From positions 1 through 48,471 of the forward strand of contig LCDG01000005.1 of assembly GCA_000998425.1 (NCBI GenBank): DNA of 48,471 bases, read 5' to 3'. Source of the stretch: Candidatus Nomurabacteria bacterium GW2011_GWC2_42_20. Lineage in GTDB: Bacteria > Patescibacteriota > Minisyncoccia > Phycocordibacterales > UBA1550. The stretch's first letter is position 1. Each line of letters starts with the position of its first letter. Below are positions 9,440 through 17,594 of the stretch, piece after piece. Both the position numbers and the translations under genes were made by a program. The notes beneath the pieces were generated by a model. That model ran no database searches. It was given only the letters and a program-made list of their open reading frames with translations, and was not told the DNA's origin.

Positions 9440-9499
9440 CCTCGGCACAATAAAAATAAAAGCACCCAATTGGGTGCTTTTATTTTTATTGTGCCGAGG
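9440..9499. terminator. 60-bp perfect palindrome / bidirectional terminator abutting tRNA-Phe
   Basis: 30-bp arms CCTCGGCACAATAAAAATAAAAGCACCCAA / exact reverse complement, no spacer; core AAAAGCACCCAATTGGGTGCTTTT plus T tract. Confidence 0.85.
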
Positions 9500-9564
9500 A
9501 CCAGGGTTGAACTGGTGACCCCTCGCTCTTCAGGCGAATGCTCTACCAACTGAGCTACCTCGGC
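9492..9564 (-). tRNA. tRNA-Phe (anticodon GAA)
   Basis: GCCGAGG/CCTCGGC acceptor, anticodon loop CTGAAGA, T loop TTCAACC. Confidence 0.95.
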
Positions 9565-9655
9565 ATTTCACAATTTATAAAGTAAAAATTAGAGATATGT
9601 TTGTATTCGTATTCTGCTTTATAAACTTGGCGGACTTTAAAAGCCTTCGACTCGT

Positions 9656-9943
9656 TTACCTCCCTATCAAATTCTTGACTGCTTGCAAATCTGTAGGAAT
9701 TGAACCAGCAGATTTTTCAAAATTTTGAATGATACCAACAGAAGTTTGTATTGTCCTCATATACTTCTGAATCGTTGGTTGAAAATAATAGTAAACTCCA
9801 AAAATTGACCCTAGGATCACAGCCCAATACACAAGCCTAAAAAGAGAGGTCCATCGCTGAGCGCGACGCATTCCACGGAGAATTTCATTGTTCTCGCGAG
9901 AGACCTCCAAAAGCTCGTCAAGCTTGCGGGCATCCAAATCCAT
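9656..9943 (-). CDS. Hypothetical single-TM protein
   Basis: 95 aa; N-terminal helix, TM LVYWAVILGSIFGVYYYF. Confidence 0.65.
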   Translation of the reverse strand: MDLDARKLDELLEVSRENNEILRGMRRAQRWTSLFRLVYWAVILGSIFGVYYYFQPTIQKYMRTIQTSVGIIQNFEKSAGSIPTDLQAVKNLIGR

Positions 9944-10038
9944 CAGACAAATATAACAGATTTTCGCAAAAAATCAATAGAATAAAACCGGGAACAACAA
10001 AAAGTTGTATCCCGGTTTATGTTGGTTGTGGTATTGTT

Positions 10039-10476
10039 TTATGTTGCCGATGATGCAAACGCTGGCATTCGCATTGTCGGCGCCTTTGCAAATGGGGCAT
10101 TTTTGCCGACCACCGGTTGTGGCTTAAACTGCTCGACAAAACTGTCCGCGACCGTGTACAACTTTTTCACGCCACCGCACGAACAGACGATTTTGTAAGA
10201 AAAGCCGTTTGTCGTAGTTTCCTTGCGAGCCACAATTTCGACGGCAACCTTGTCGCCAATTTTTAGGCATTCATCGCAAAGATTACGCAACTCCTTGTGA
10301 TTTGGATCGACGAGCTGACGCCTCATTCTTGCCTGTCTTTCTGCGAGTAAATCAAACAGACTACGTATGTTGAGCCACACCATTTTCGGCTTCACAATAG
10401 TGAAACCATCTGGTGTTTTTTCCCCAACATCGGAATAGTCAACACCACCAATTACAACCCTCTTTTTCTCCTTCAT
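10039..10476 (-). CDS. Hypothetical protein with cysteine pairs
   Basis: Start MKEKKRVVIGG after AAGGGGG SD; CDEC and CSCGG motifs. Confidence 0.65.
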   Translation of the reverse strand: MKEKKRVVIGGVDYSDVGEKTPDGFTIVKPKMVWLNIRSLFDLLAERQARMRRQLVDPNHKELRNLCDECLKIGDKVAVEIVARKETTTNGFSYKIVCSCGGVKKLYTVADSFVEQFKPQPVVGKNAPFAKAPTMRMPAFASSAT

Positions 10477-10629
10477 GATAAAACCCCCTTGAAATGTAAA
10501 AAACAAAAAAACGGGAACAATTCCCGATTAAAAGTATACCATCTTTTGTAAACAGAAGTCAACAAAAAAGGAGCTGTTTTGCATAAAAAGAAAAAGGCTT
10601 CCAAGGAAGCCTTTTGTTTATATTTACTA

Positions 10630-10950
10630 CTAGCGACACTGCCTCCACACAACATCGTTCTTATTATTAAGATAGAACTCCATACAAGTATCCATCGGAT
10701 GTGGTGGTGTAACAGCATGTGGAGACCATACAAAATTTTCGTATGGTGTTCCATCTTGGGTCACCGAAAACAAGCCGCGTTTATTGGCCATACATTCCTG
10801 GTAACCTCCAGTCTTTAGCTTCGACTCGCACAGTGCATGCGATTGCTCAAGAGTGTAACCGCCAGGGAGGCCTGCTCGCTCTGCCGCTTTTGCAGAACCG
10901 ATGAAACAAAACCCAAAGACAACCATTATAACAACAAACGATTTTCCCAT
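10630..10950 (-). CDS. Small exported Cys-containing hypothetical protein
   Basis: Signal peptide MGKSFVVIMVVFGFCFIGSAKAAE; SD AAAGGA; four Cys in mature part. Confidence 0.65.
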   Translation of the reverse strand: MGKSFVVIMVVFGFCFIGSAKAAERAGLPGGYTLEQSHALCESKLKTGGYQECMANKRGLFSVTQDGTPYENFVWSPHAVTPPHPMDTCMEFYLNNKNDVVWRQCR

Positions 10951-11060
10951 GATAAAATCCTTTTAATATTGGAAGGAACAGCAATTGTGTGGAATTTACC
11001 TCTTTTACAAGGTTATCCTTTTTTTAAGACGTGTGTTTAGTAGAAATCTTACAGGACTGG

Positions 11061-11132
11061 TGCCCTCGGCAGGAATTGAACCTACATCTACTCCTTAGGA
11101 CGGAACTGTTCTATCCGTTGAACTACGAGGGC
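11061..11132 (-). tRNA. tRNA-Arg (anticodon CCU)
   Basis: GCCCTCG/CGAGGGC acceptor, anticodon loop GTCCTAA, T loop TTCAATT. Confidence 0.95.
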
Positions 11133-11136
11133 ATTG

Positions 11137-11172
11137 TTGTACGAAAGGCGGCTATGGCCGCCTTTCGTACAA
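11137..11172. terminator. Hairpin adjacent to tRNA-Arg, possibly the glutaredoxin gene terminator
   Basis: Perfect 16-bp arms TTGTACGAAAGGCGGC / GCCGCCTTTCGTACAA. Confidence 0.5.
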
Positions 11173-11191
11173 AACCTTCTCTGCTTTAAAA

Positions 11192-11425
11192 TTAAAGACT
11201 GAGAAGACTGGAAAGCTTTGCTTTATCAAACCCAACAGTCATTTCATCCCCTACAAAGATTACTGGTACGCCCATTTGCCCACTTCTTTCGATCATCTCC
11301 TTACGTTTCTCAAGATCAGCGCCAACATCATAATCCTTATACTGAACATTGTTTGCATCAAAAAATTCTTTAGCCATTTTACAATACCCGCAAGTCTGTG
11401 TCGTGTAAATTATTACTTCTTTCAT
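11192..11425 (-). CDS. Glutaredoxin-like protein
   Basis: 77 aa; TCGYC active site, GVPVIFVGDEMTVGFD. Confidence 0.9.
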   Translation of the reverse strand: MKEVIIYTTQTCGYCKMAKEFFDANNVQYKDYDVGADLEKRKEMIERSGQMGVPVIFVGDEMTVGFDKAKLSSLLSL

Positions 11426-11541
11426 AAGGTTAAAAGTTAAAATTCTATCAATTATTGGATTCCCGAGGAGTTAATGCTCCTTTTGCCAGAACTTTTTCAT
11501 TTTACCATAGACTACTACGAGACGCTAGTTCACATTGTGTG

Positions 11542-11612
11542 TGCGGGTACCGGGAATCGAACCCGGGTCTCAACCTTGGGAAGGTCGCATCATGCCACTA
11601 AACTATACCCGC
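11542..11612 (-). tRNA. tRNA-Gly (anticodon CCC)
   Basis: GCGGGTA/TACCCGC acceptor, anticodon loop TTCCCAA, T loop TTCGATT. Confidence 0.95.
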
Positions 11613-11711
11613 AAGTGAGCGACAAAACGAATATGTATTATACATAATTCATTTTTCGCGAGCGCTACGGTATATGTAATCATATAACCGCGAGCTCATT
11701 GATAGAAGTTA

Positions 11712-12095
11712 TTACTCTATAAAGAAATCAACGATGTGTTGCCATAAACTTTTTTTATTTACAACCTCACTATTCTTACCTTTTTTTACATCGTCGTCAA
11801 CTATCTTTATTATTTCCTCTCCAGAAAGCGCCACATCAAATTTTTGTCGTACCTCTTCTTCTATCCCGCTGTCACTCTTAAAATGCTCCAAACTTGCCCG
11901 CACCTCGGAATTTCGGGTCTCTAACTGGGTTATGTATCGCAAGGCAATATCTCTATCCGAACGCGCAATTTCAGCTTTTTTATGAACATTCCACGCGCCC
12001 TTTCCCACAACGAGCAAAATAACAAAAAGTATCAAAAGTGAGACTTTTGAATACATAATTTTTCTTATTTTTTTCCGCTCTTGAAATGGAATCAT
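11712..12095 (-). CDS. FtsB/DivIC-like septum formation initiator
   Basis: N-terminal TM plus coiled coil, about 127 aa. Confidence 0.65.
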   Translation of the reverse strand: MIPFQERKKIRKIMYSKVSLLILFVILLVVGKGAWNVHKKAEIARSDRDIALRYITQLETRNSEVRASLEHFKSDSGIEEEVRQKFDVALSGEEIIKIVDDDVKKGKNSEVVNKKSLWQHIVDFFIE

Positions 12096-12207
12096 CTATT
12101 GAAACCTCCTCAAAGTCTAACCGCAGAGATTCACGACCTGGGGATTAGACTTTATTTAGGCTATGATGTATTATAGACGAATATTAATTAACTTTACAGC
12201 TCAGATT

Positions 12208-12321
12208 ATGATGTTCGACAAAAAATACAAGAAGTACTGGAACACCTTTGGGGTCGTTGTTGCTCTATTGGTCATAGTAAGCATGGTGCTTTTGTACGCT
12301 GCCCCATCGCTCTCAAACTAA
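12208..12321 (+). CDS. 37-aa single-TM small protein
   Basis: MMFDKKYKKYWNTFGVVVALLVIVSMVLLYAAPSLSN; own downstream terminator; missed by ORF track. Confidence 0.55.
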   Translation: MMFDKKYKKYWNTFGVVVALLVIVSMVLLYAAPSLSN

Positions 12322-12339
12322 AGTATAAGTTGAATCAAA

Positions 12340-12387
12340 AATATAGAAAACAGGTGCCATATAAAGATGGCACCTGTTTTCTATATT
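12340..12387. terminator. Bidirectional long-arm terminator
   Basis: Perfect 21-bp arms AATATAGAAAACAGGTGCCAT / ATGGCACCTGTTTTCTATATT. Confidence 0.8.
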
Positions 12388-12402
12388 CGGAACAATTTGT
12401 CT

Positions 12403-14208
12403 CTAATTTTCTCCACCACGAACCATTTTCAAGAACACCTCGTGAGGAATATCTACGGTGCCACGCGCCTGCATTTTTTTCTTTCCACGTTTTTGCTTTT
12501 CCCACAATTTCTTTTTACGAGAAATGTCCCCGCCGTACAAATATCCTGTTACATCTTTTTTCATAGCTGTAAGCGACCGTGATGAAATGATGCGTCCAAG
12601 CCCCTGTCCTTGAATCTTTACATTGAAAAGCTGGCGTGGCAAAATACCATGAAGTTTTTCCACCATATCCTCTGCCTCACGTTCAATGCGACGCCTTGAA
12701 ACAACTTTTGAAAATGCTGGAACTATCTCCTCCGCAACCAAAATATCAAGTCGCGCCACGTCTGCCTCCCGAAGACCAGTAATCTCATACGCAAGCGAAG
12801 CAAAGCCTGACGAAGCACTCTTAAGGTCGTCAAAAAAGTTTCGCATGAGTTCTCGAAGAGGCATGTCTACCTCTATAACTGTGCGATTATCACCAAAGAG
12901 CTCCGTAGCGCCAACTACTGCTTCGTGCTCGTACAATAGAGTCATAATTGGACTTACAAAATTTGGAGGTGTGATTATTTTCACATTTACCCACTGTTCA
13001 AAAATCTTACTTGTTGAGCCATAGTCAGGGAAAAGGTGCGCTGAGTAAATAACTTTTCTTTCTCCACTGTTCCTCATTTCAACCTCGTAAGTAATAGAAG
13101 GTGTTGTAACAATAATCTCAAGAGTAAATTCACGACGAAGACGCTCAGTCACGATTTCCATATGAAGCATTCCCAAGAACCCACAACGAAAACCTCGTCC
13201 AAGCACACCGGAAACCTCTTCTTCAAATGAGAGTGACGAGTCAGAGAGCTGAAGGATTTCTAGTGACTGCTTGAGTACAGTAAAGTCGTCTGCGCTTTCT
13301 GGATATACAGAAGCCCACACAACAGGACGTGGCTTCATGTACCCCTCGAGAGGGGCTGCTGGAGCTTTTTGTGTTGTAATCGTATCACCTACCGTAGCGA
13401 TACCTGGTTTCTTTATTCCTGTCAAAATATATCCAATCTCACCAGCTGAAATCGTATCGGTATCGACCATGTCAGGATGAAAAATACCGACACCAAGAGC
13501 GCCAAATTTTTCCCTAGCTTCTGCAAACAAAAGTGTATCATTTTTGCGAGCTTGCCCATCTAGCACGCGTATATACACAATAATTCCTTTGTGGCTCGAA
13601 TAACCAAAGTCAAACACTAGTGCGCGGAATTGACCATCTGCACCATTTTCTGACACAGGAGATTGTATACGATCAATTACTGCATCTAAAATTTCTGGTA
13701 CCCCCTGCCCTGTTTTTCCAGAAACTTCAAGAACCTCACTCGAATCAATATCTAGAAGTTTTGAGAGTTCCTCTTTTATATCATGTACGCGTGCAATAGG
13801 TGAATCAACTTTTGAGACAGCTGGAATAATAACGAGTCCTGCTTCACGCGCCATAGCGAGCACCGAAAGTGTCTGCGCTTGCACTCCTTGAGTAGAGTCA
13901 ACGAGAAGAATTGCTCCTTCCACAGCCTTCATAGCGCGCGATACCTCGTATGCAAAATCTATGTGCCCCGGAGTATCAATGAGATTAAGAACGTACTTTT
14001 CTCCCTTGTATGTATGCTCCATGCGCACCGGCTGCATCTTTATAGTGATGCCACGCTCACGCTCAAGCTCCATTGAATCAAGGACTTGTTCTTTCATTTT
14101 TCGAGCCTCTACAGTGCCTGTCACCTCGAGCATGCGGTCTGCAAGTGTAGACTTACCGTGGTCAATATGTGCAATAATAGAAAAATTTCGGAGGTGCTTT
14201 AAGTCCAT
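12403..14208 (-). CDS. lepA: Elongation factor 4
   Basis: NFSIIAHIDHGKSTLADRMLE GTPase; LepA C-terminal GDISRKKKLWEKQKRGKKKM. Confidence 0.97.
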   Translation of the reverse strand: MDLKHLRNFSIIAHIDHGKSTLADRMLEVTGTVEARKMKEQVLDSMELERERGITIKMQPVRMEHTYKGEKYVLNLIDTPGHIDFAYEVSRAMKAVEGAILLVDSTQGVQAQTLSVLAMAREAGLVIIPAVSKVDSPIARVHDIKEELSKLLDIDSSEVLEVSGKTGQGVPEILDAVIDRIQSPVSENGADGQFRALVFDFGYSSHKGIIVYIRVLDGQARKNDTLLFAEAREKFGALGVGIFHPDMVDTDTISAGEIGYILTGIKKPGIATVGDTITTQKAPAAPLEGYMKPRPVVWASVYPESADDFTVLKQSLEILQLSDSSLSFEEEVSGVLGRGFRCGFLGMLHMEIVTERLRREFTLEIIVTTPSITYEVEMRNSGERKVIYSAHLFPDYGSTSKIFEQWVNVKIITPPNFVSPIMTLLYEHEAVVGATELFGDNRTVIEVDMPLRELMRNFFDDLKSASSGFASLAYEITGLREADVARLDILVAEEIVPAFSKVVSRRRIEREAEDMVEKLHGILPRQLFNVKIQGQGLGRIISSRSLTAMKKDVTGYLYGGDISRKKKLWEKQKRGKKKMQARGTVDIPHEVFLKMVRGGEN

Positions 14209-14264
14209 AGTCTACGCAATATACCACAAAATCCTTGAAAATCAAAGGGATTTGGGGCGGGATA

Positions 14265-14355
14265 TGGAATCCAGGATTTAGGATTAAGTGAGAAATTAAT
14301 AAGTTTTGTACTTGTGCAAAACTTATTTTCCATATTCTATATCCAATATCCCGGC
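14265..14355. repeat. GAAT/ATTC-decorated terminator element, copy 1
   Basis: GGGATATGGAAT.. AATAAGTTTTG/CAAAACTTATT ..TTCCATATTCTATATCCAATATCCC. Confidence 0.5.
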
Positions 14356-14362
14356 TTCCACC

Positions 14363-16039
14363 CTATATCTCTTCTTTGTCTGGAATCACAACTCCTGCCT
14401 TCCAGAATTTGCGATGGAGAGAGGTGCGAACATCTCGGATCTCCTCGTTACCAATAAGCTCTAAAATAAGCCACCATGTAAGGAGCCCTGCAATCCCAGA
14501 AACAAACCCCTGCGTAAAAATTCCCATAAATGTATTTAGATCGAGGTAAAGCCCAAAAATTTCGAGAAACTCATATGCGACCAGACCAGCAATTAGTGCT
14601 GAGAAGGAGCCGTGCATCAAAGTATCCTTAACGGGTGAAAGAAATCTACCAAAACGACGCCGGAAAAAATAGACAAGCAAGATTGTGTTGAGAAGCATCC
14701 CGACAGAATACGCTAGCGCCAACATAAGCACCGAGGCGCCCACTAGCCCATCTACACGGAGAAGTGACCCAACAAAATCTTGAATAAAAATTGAGCTTGC
14801 ATACAAAGAAAGAAAATAATATCCAGTGATCACTATAACTATTGACGATAGCACATTCACACCAAGCGGGATGTTATTGTTCCCTGTCGCATAAAACCCT
14901 CGAGCAAAGAGTAGCCCCACAGACTGCGCAACTACTGACACTGTAAATATTGCGAGACATGCAGCGGTAAGCTTTGTAGCCGTCCAATCAAAAGAACCTG
15001 ACCCAAGTATTGTGCGCACAATTTGCGCGCGAAGTACAATCATGAGTACAAGTACTGGAAGTGACCAAAAAACAATATGTCTTGCAGCAGTTAATATTTT
15101 TTCTAGAAATTTCTTCACCTCATCATCTGCAAAATGCTTTGAAAGTCCTGGAAAAGCCGCAGTAGCGTAACTTACTCCAATGACAGCGAGAGGTACGGAT
15201 TGAAGATTGAATGCAAAATTAAAAACAGTAATAGAGCCCTGTGGAAGTGTTGCCGCAAAAGCGACTAATGCAAATAGTGCAATCTGGTTTGCAGAAAGAC
15301 CAATAGTTCTTGGTAATGAAACCTTGATGACATCCCAAATATCTGAAAAAGCTGGAAAAACCGAAACACTCAAAGTAAAACCACTGCGCGAGCTAACGAA
15401 AAAGTGTACAAAAAAGTGCAAAAAAGCGCCGAGTACAACACCCCAAGCAAGGCCTATTGCTCCAAATGTAGGATAGAAAAAATATGCGCCAGAAATAATA
15501 CCGATATTATACAAAACAGGCGCAACTGCAAATGCAAAAAATTTATGTAACATTTGTGTTACACTGCCAAGCAAATTTGAAAGACCGAGAAGGATTGGCG
15601 ACAATAAAAGAAGCCGTGACATTGATACAAGCTCATTATATGTATCACCAGAAAATGATGGGAAGAGACTATGCACAATAGAGGGTGTGGCTATATATAT
15701 TCCAATGGATGCCACAACAAGAAGTGTAAAAAATACAGTAAATGTGTCGTTCAAAAACTTCTGCGCGCGAGCGTCACTCTCCCCAGCTCTCCTTGTTAGT
15801 ATAGGTATAAGCACAAGAGCTGACATAAATGAAGCTATTCCTGCAAAAACAAAGTCAGGAATACGAAATGCTGCGTAATAAATATCGAGCGTCTGCGAGG
15901 CTCCAAAAAGATGTGCGAGCAACCTGTCGCGGAAAAGGGCGAGGAATTGTGAAAGTATTGCAAAAATCCCGAGAAGTAGTGCAGCTTCATGAAGTCCGTT
16001 CCATTCGCGCGAAAAAAGTGAGAGAAGTTTTTTTACCAT
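14363..16039 (-). CDS. murJ: Lipid II flippase MurJ (MviN)
   Basis: 558 aa polytopic MATE-like protein; SQFLALFRDRLLAHLFG start region. Confidence 0.93.
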   Translation of the reverse strand: MVKKLLSLFSREWNGLHEAALLLGIFAILSQFLALFRDRLLAHLFGASQTLDIYYAAFRIPDFVFAGIASFMSALVLIPILTRRAGESDARAQKFLNDTFTVFFTLLVVASIGIYIATPSIVHSLFPSFSGDTYNELVSMSRLLLLSPILLGLSNLLGSVTQMLHKFFAFAVAPVLYNIGIISGAYFFYPTFGAIGLAWGVVLGAFLHFFVHFFVSSRSGFTLSVSVFPAFSDIWDVIKVSLPRTIGLSANQIALFALVAFAATLPQGSITVFNFAFNLQSVPLAVIGVSYATAAFPGLSKHFADDEVKKFLEKILTAARHIVFWSLPVLVLMIVLRAQIVRTILGSGSFDWTATKLTAACLAIFTVSVVAQSVGLLFARGFYATGNNNIPLGVNVLSSIVIVITGYYFLSLYASSIFIQDFVGSLLRVDGLVGASVLMLALAYSVGMLLNTILLVYFFRRRFGRFLSPVKDTLMHGSFSALIAGLVAYEFLEIFGLYLDLNTFMGIFTQGFVSGIAGLLTWWLILELIGNEEIRDVRTSLHRKFWKAGVVIPDKEEI

Positions 16040-16167
16040 AGTATCTTATAGAGTATACTCAAATGATGGATAGAAGTAAAAGTTTATAAAAACTTTTACT
16101 TCTGAACGACTACATAGTATATTGTCCCCAGTTATATACTCGCAAGCACCACCAAATGTAAAAATCA

Positions 16168-16211
16168 GCTATACAGATACTTTACCCTATAGGATAAAGT
16201 ATGTGTATAGC
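16168..16211. repeat. 44-nt imperfect palindrome
   Basis: GCTATACAGATACTTTACCCTA|TAGGATAAAGTATGTGTATAGC; 20 of 22 pairs match. Confidence 0.7.
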
Positions 16212-16252
16212 GAGATCATTCGTAGCTGCAAAATTACGGATATTGGCAAAAG

Positions 16253-16280
16253 AAAAACCACGGTGGAAACCGTAGTTTTT
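16253..16280 (-). terminator. Terminator after rnpB
   Basis: AAAAACtACGG / CCGTGGTTTTT hairpin with T tract on minus strand. Confidence 0.75.
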
Positions 16281-16287
16281 CATGTAT

Positions 16288-16615
16288 CCATATCGATAAG
16301 CCGAATTCTGTCCCACTGAAGTGGTGATGATCATTTATCTGGGAATGCGATTACTCGCACCCTCGAGCGGCACTTCGCGCTTGCACGCGACACGGCCTTG
16401 CACCCAGGTAAGGATTTAGCCGTTTCACCTCTCATATTGCTACAAGAGCTCACCCACATGGGGTGCTTCTTTCTTTCGTTAGAAGCGTCTCTGCTCGCAC
16501 CTCTGAAATTACTTTCGACGGGCGTTACCCGCTACCCTGCTGCCCAACTTTCGTCAAGCGAGTGTTCGGACTTTCCTCCCCGAAGGTTACCCAACGGAGC
16601 GACCATCTGATATGG
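16288..16615 (-). ncRNA. rnpB: RNase P RNA, bacterial type A-like
   Basis: Minus strand GGAGGAAAGTCCGAACACTCG and terminal ACAGAATTCGGCTTATCG; P1 CCATATC/GATATGG. Confidence 0.93.
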
Positions 16616-16662
16616 GTAAACGCAACAATAACACACATTTCAAAAAAAGAAAATGTGTAATT

Positions 16663-17181
16663 TTACCAACATGCACCACCAGAACTAGAGACCTTCCACG
16701 ACCACAGCGCGCCCCCCTCATAAACACATGGATTTGAACCACTATCTCTTGTTGGGTCTATAAAAGTGGGTTTACTTACGTAGCTAAAACCTGGATCCAC
16801 AATCGCATAGTCAATGAGTGCATAATCTGTACCATTCGACAAATAAAGATAACACGAGGTGTTATCTGTTTTGTTCATAGATGGATCGCTTGGGAAACTT
16901 GGTAAATATGTCGGGATTAGTCCAGGGATAACATCGTTAGCAGCAAACCCTCCCCATGCATTACACTCGCTTCGCCATGCCCATCCAGGATTTGAATACG
17001 ACCCATTGTCATGGTAATACATTTCAAGAGCAGTTCTAATTTGAGTCAAATTAGAAACTCGTTGCGCATCTCGAGCTTTTTGCCGCGCGGAATTAAGAGA
17101 CGATAAAACTACACTTGAAAGAATTCCGATAATAGCAATCACAACAAGTAACTCGATTAATGTGAAGCCTTTTTTATTCAT
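16663..17181 (-). CDS. Type IV pilin / pseudopilin-like protein
   Basis: MNKKGFTLIELLVVIAIIGILSSVV prepilin motif. Confidence 0.92.
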   Translation of the reverse strand: MNKKGFTLIELLVVIAIIGILSSVVLSSLNSARQKARDAQRVSNLTQIRTALEMYYHDNGSYSNPGWAWRSECNAWGGFAANDVIPGLIPTYLPSFPSDPSMNKTDNTSCYLYLSNGTDYALIDYAIVDPGFSYVSKPTFIDPTRDSGSNPCVYEGGALWSWKVSSSGGACW

Positions 17182-17447
17182 CTTGTTGAAGGGGTTACAG
17201 GAGGCAATGTCATAGTTCGAAGAATCTCTTGTTGTGAGGGCTGATACGGCATTTTCTCTGAACCAAAAAACAGGAATAGTGAAATAATTAGTGCGAGTAC
17301 TGCAACCCCAAGTAAAATATAATTTGCCTGAGTTTCATCCACTCGACCACCAGACAATTTAATAACCACTTTTACGAGTTTCGAGCCCTGGCGTCTATAC
17401 TCTGGACGCTGTTCTTCATCAAAATTAAACTGGATTCCGCTTTGCAT
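17178..17447 (-). CDS. Hypothetical single-TM protein
   Basis: 89 aa; start of pilin ORF overlaps its end. Confidence 0.65.
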   Translation of the reverse strand: MQSGIQFNFDEEQRPEYRRQGSKLVKVVIKLSGGRVDETQANYILLGVAVLALIISLFLFFGSEKMPYQPSQQEILRTMTLPPVTPSTR

Positions 17448-17508
17448 GAGATAAGTATAAACTACAGCAAAAAAAAAGAAAGGTTGACCTTTCTTTTTTC
17501 AGAGCTAT

Positions 17509-17571
17509 CTATTTTTTTGCAGCCTTTTTTGGCTTCTTTTTCTCTTTATGCGCGTCTCTACCTTTTGCCAT
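17509..17571 (-). CDS. 20-aa Lys-rich micropeptide
   Basis: MAKGRDAHKEKKKPKKAAKK*, 23 nt after the RNR stop; followed by AAAGGTCAACCTTT hairpin. Confidence 0.5.
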   Translation of the reverse strand: MAKGRDAHKEKKKPKKAAKK

Positions 17572-17594
17572 AATATTTTTTATAATTAAAATTA

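Noticed and set aside
16398-16660. ORFs 16398..16610 (+) and 16463..16660 (+)
   Set aside because: They lie antisense within rnpB, whose conserved sequence and P1 pairing explain the region
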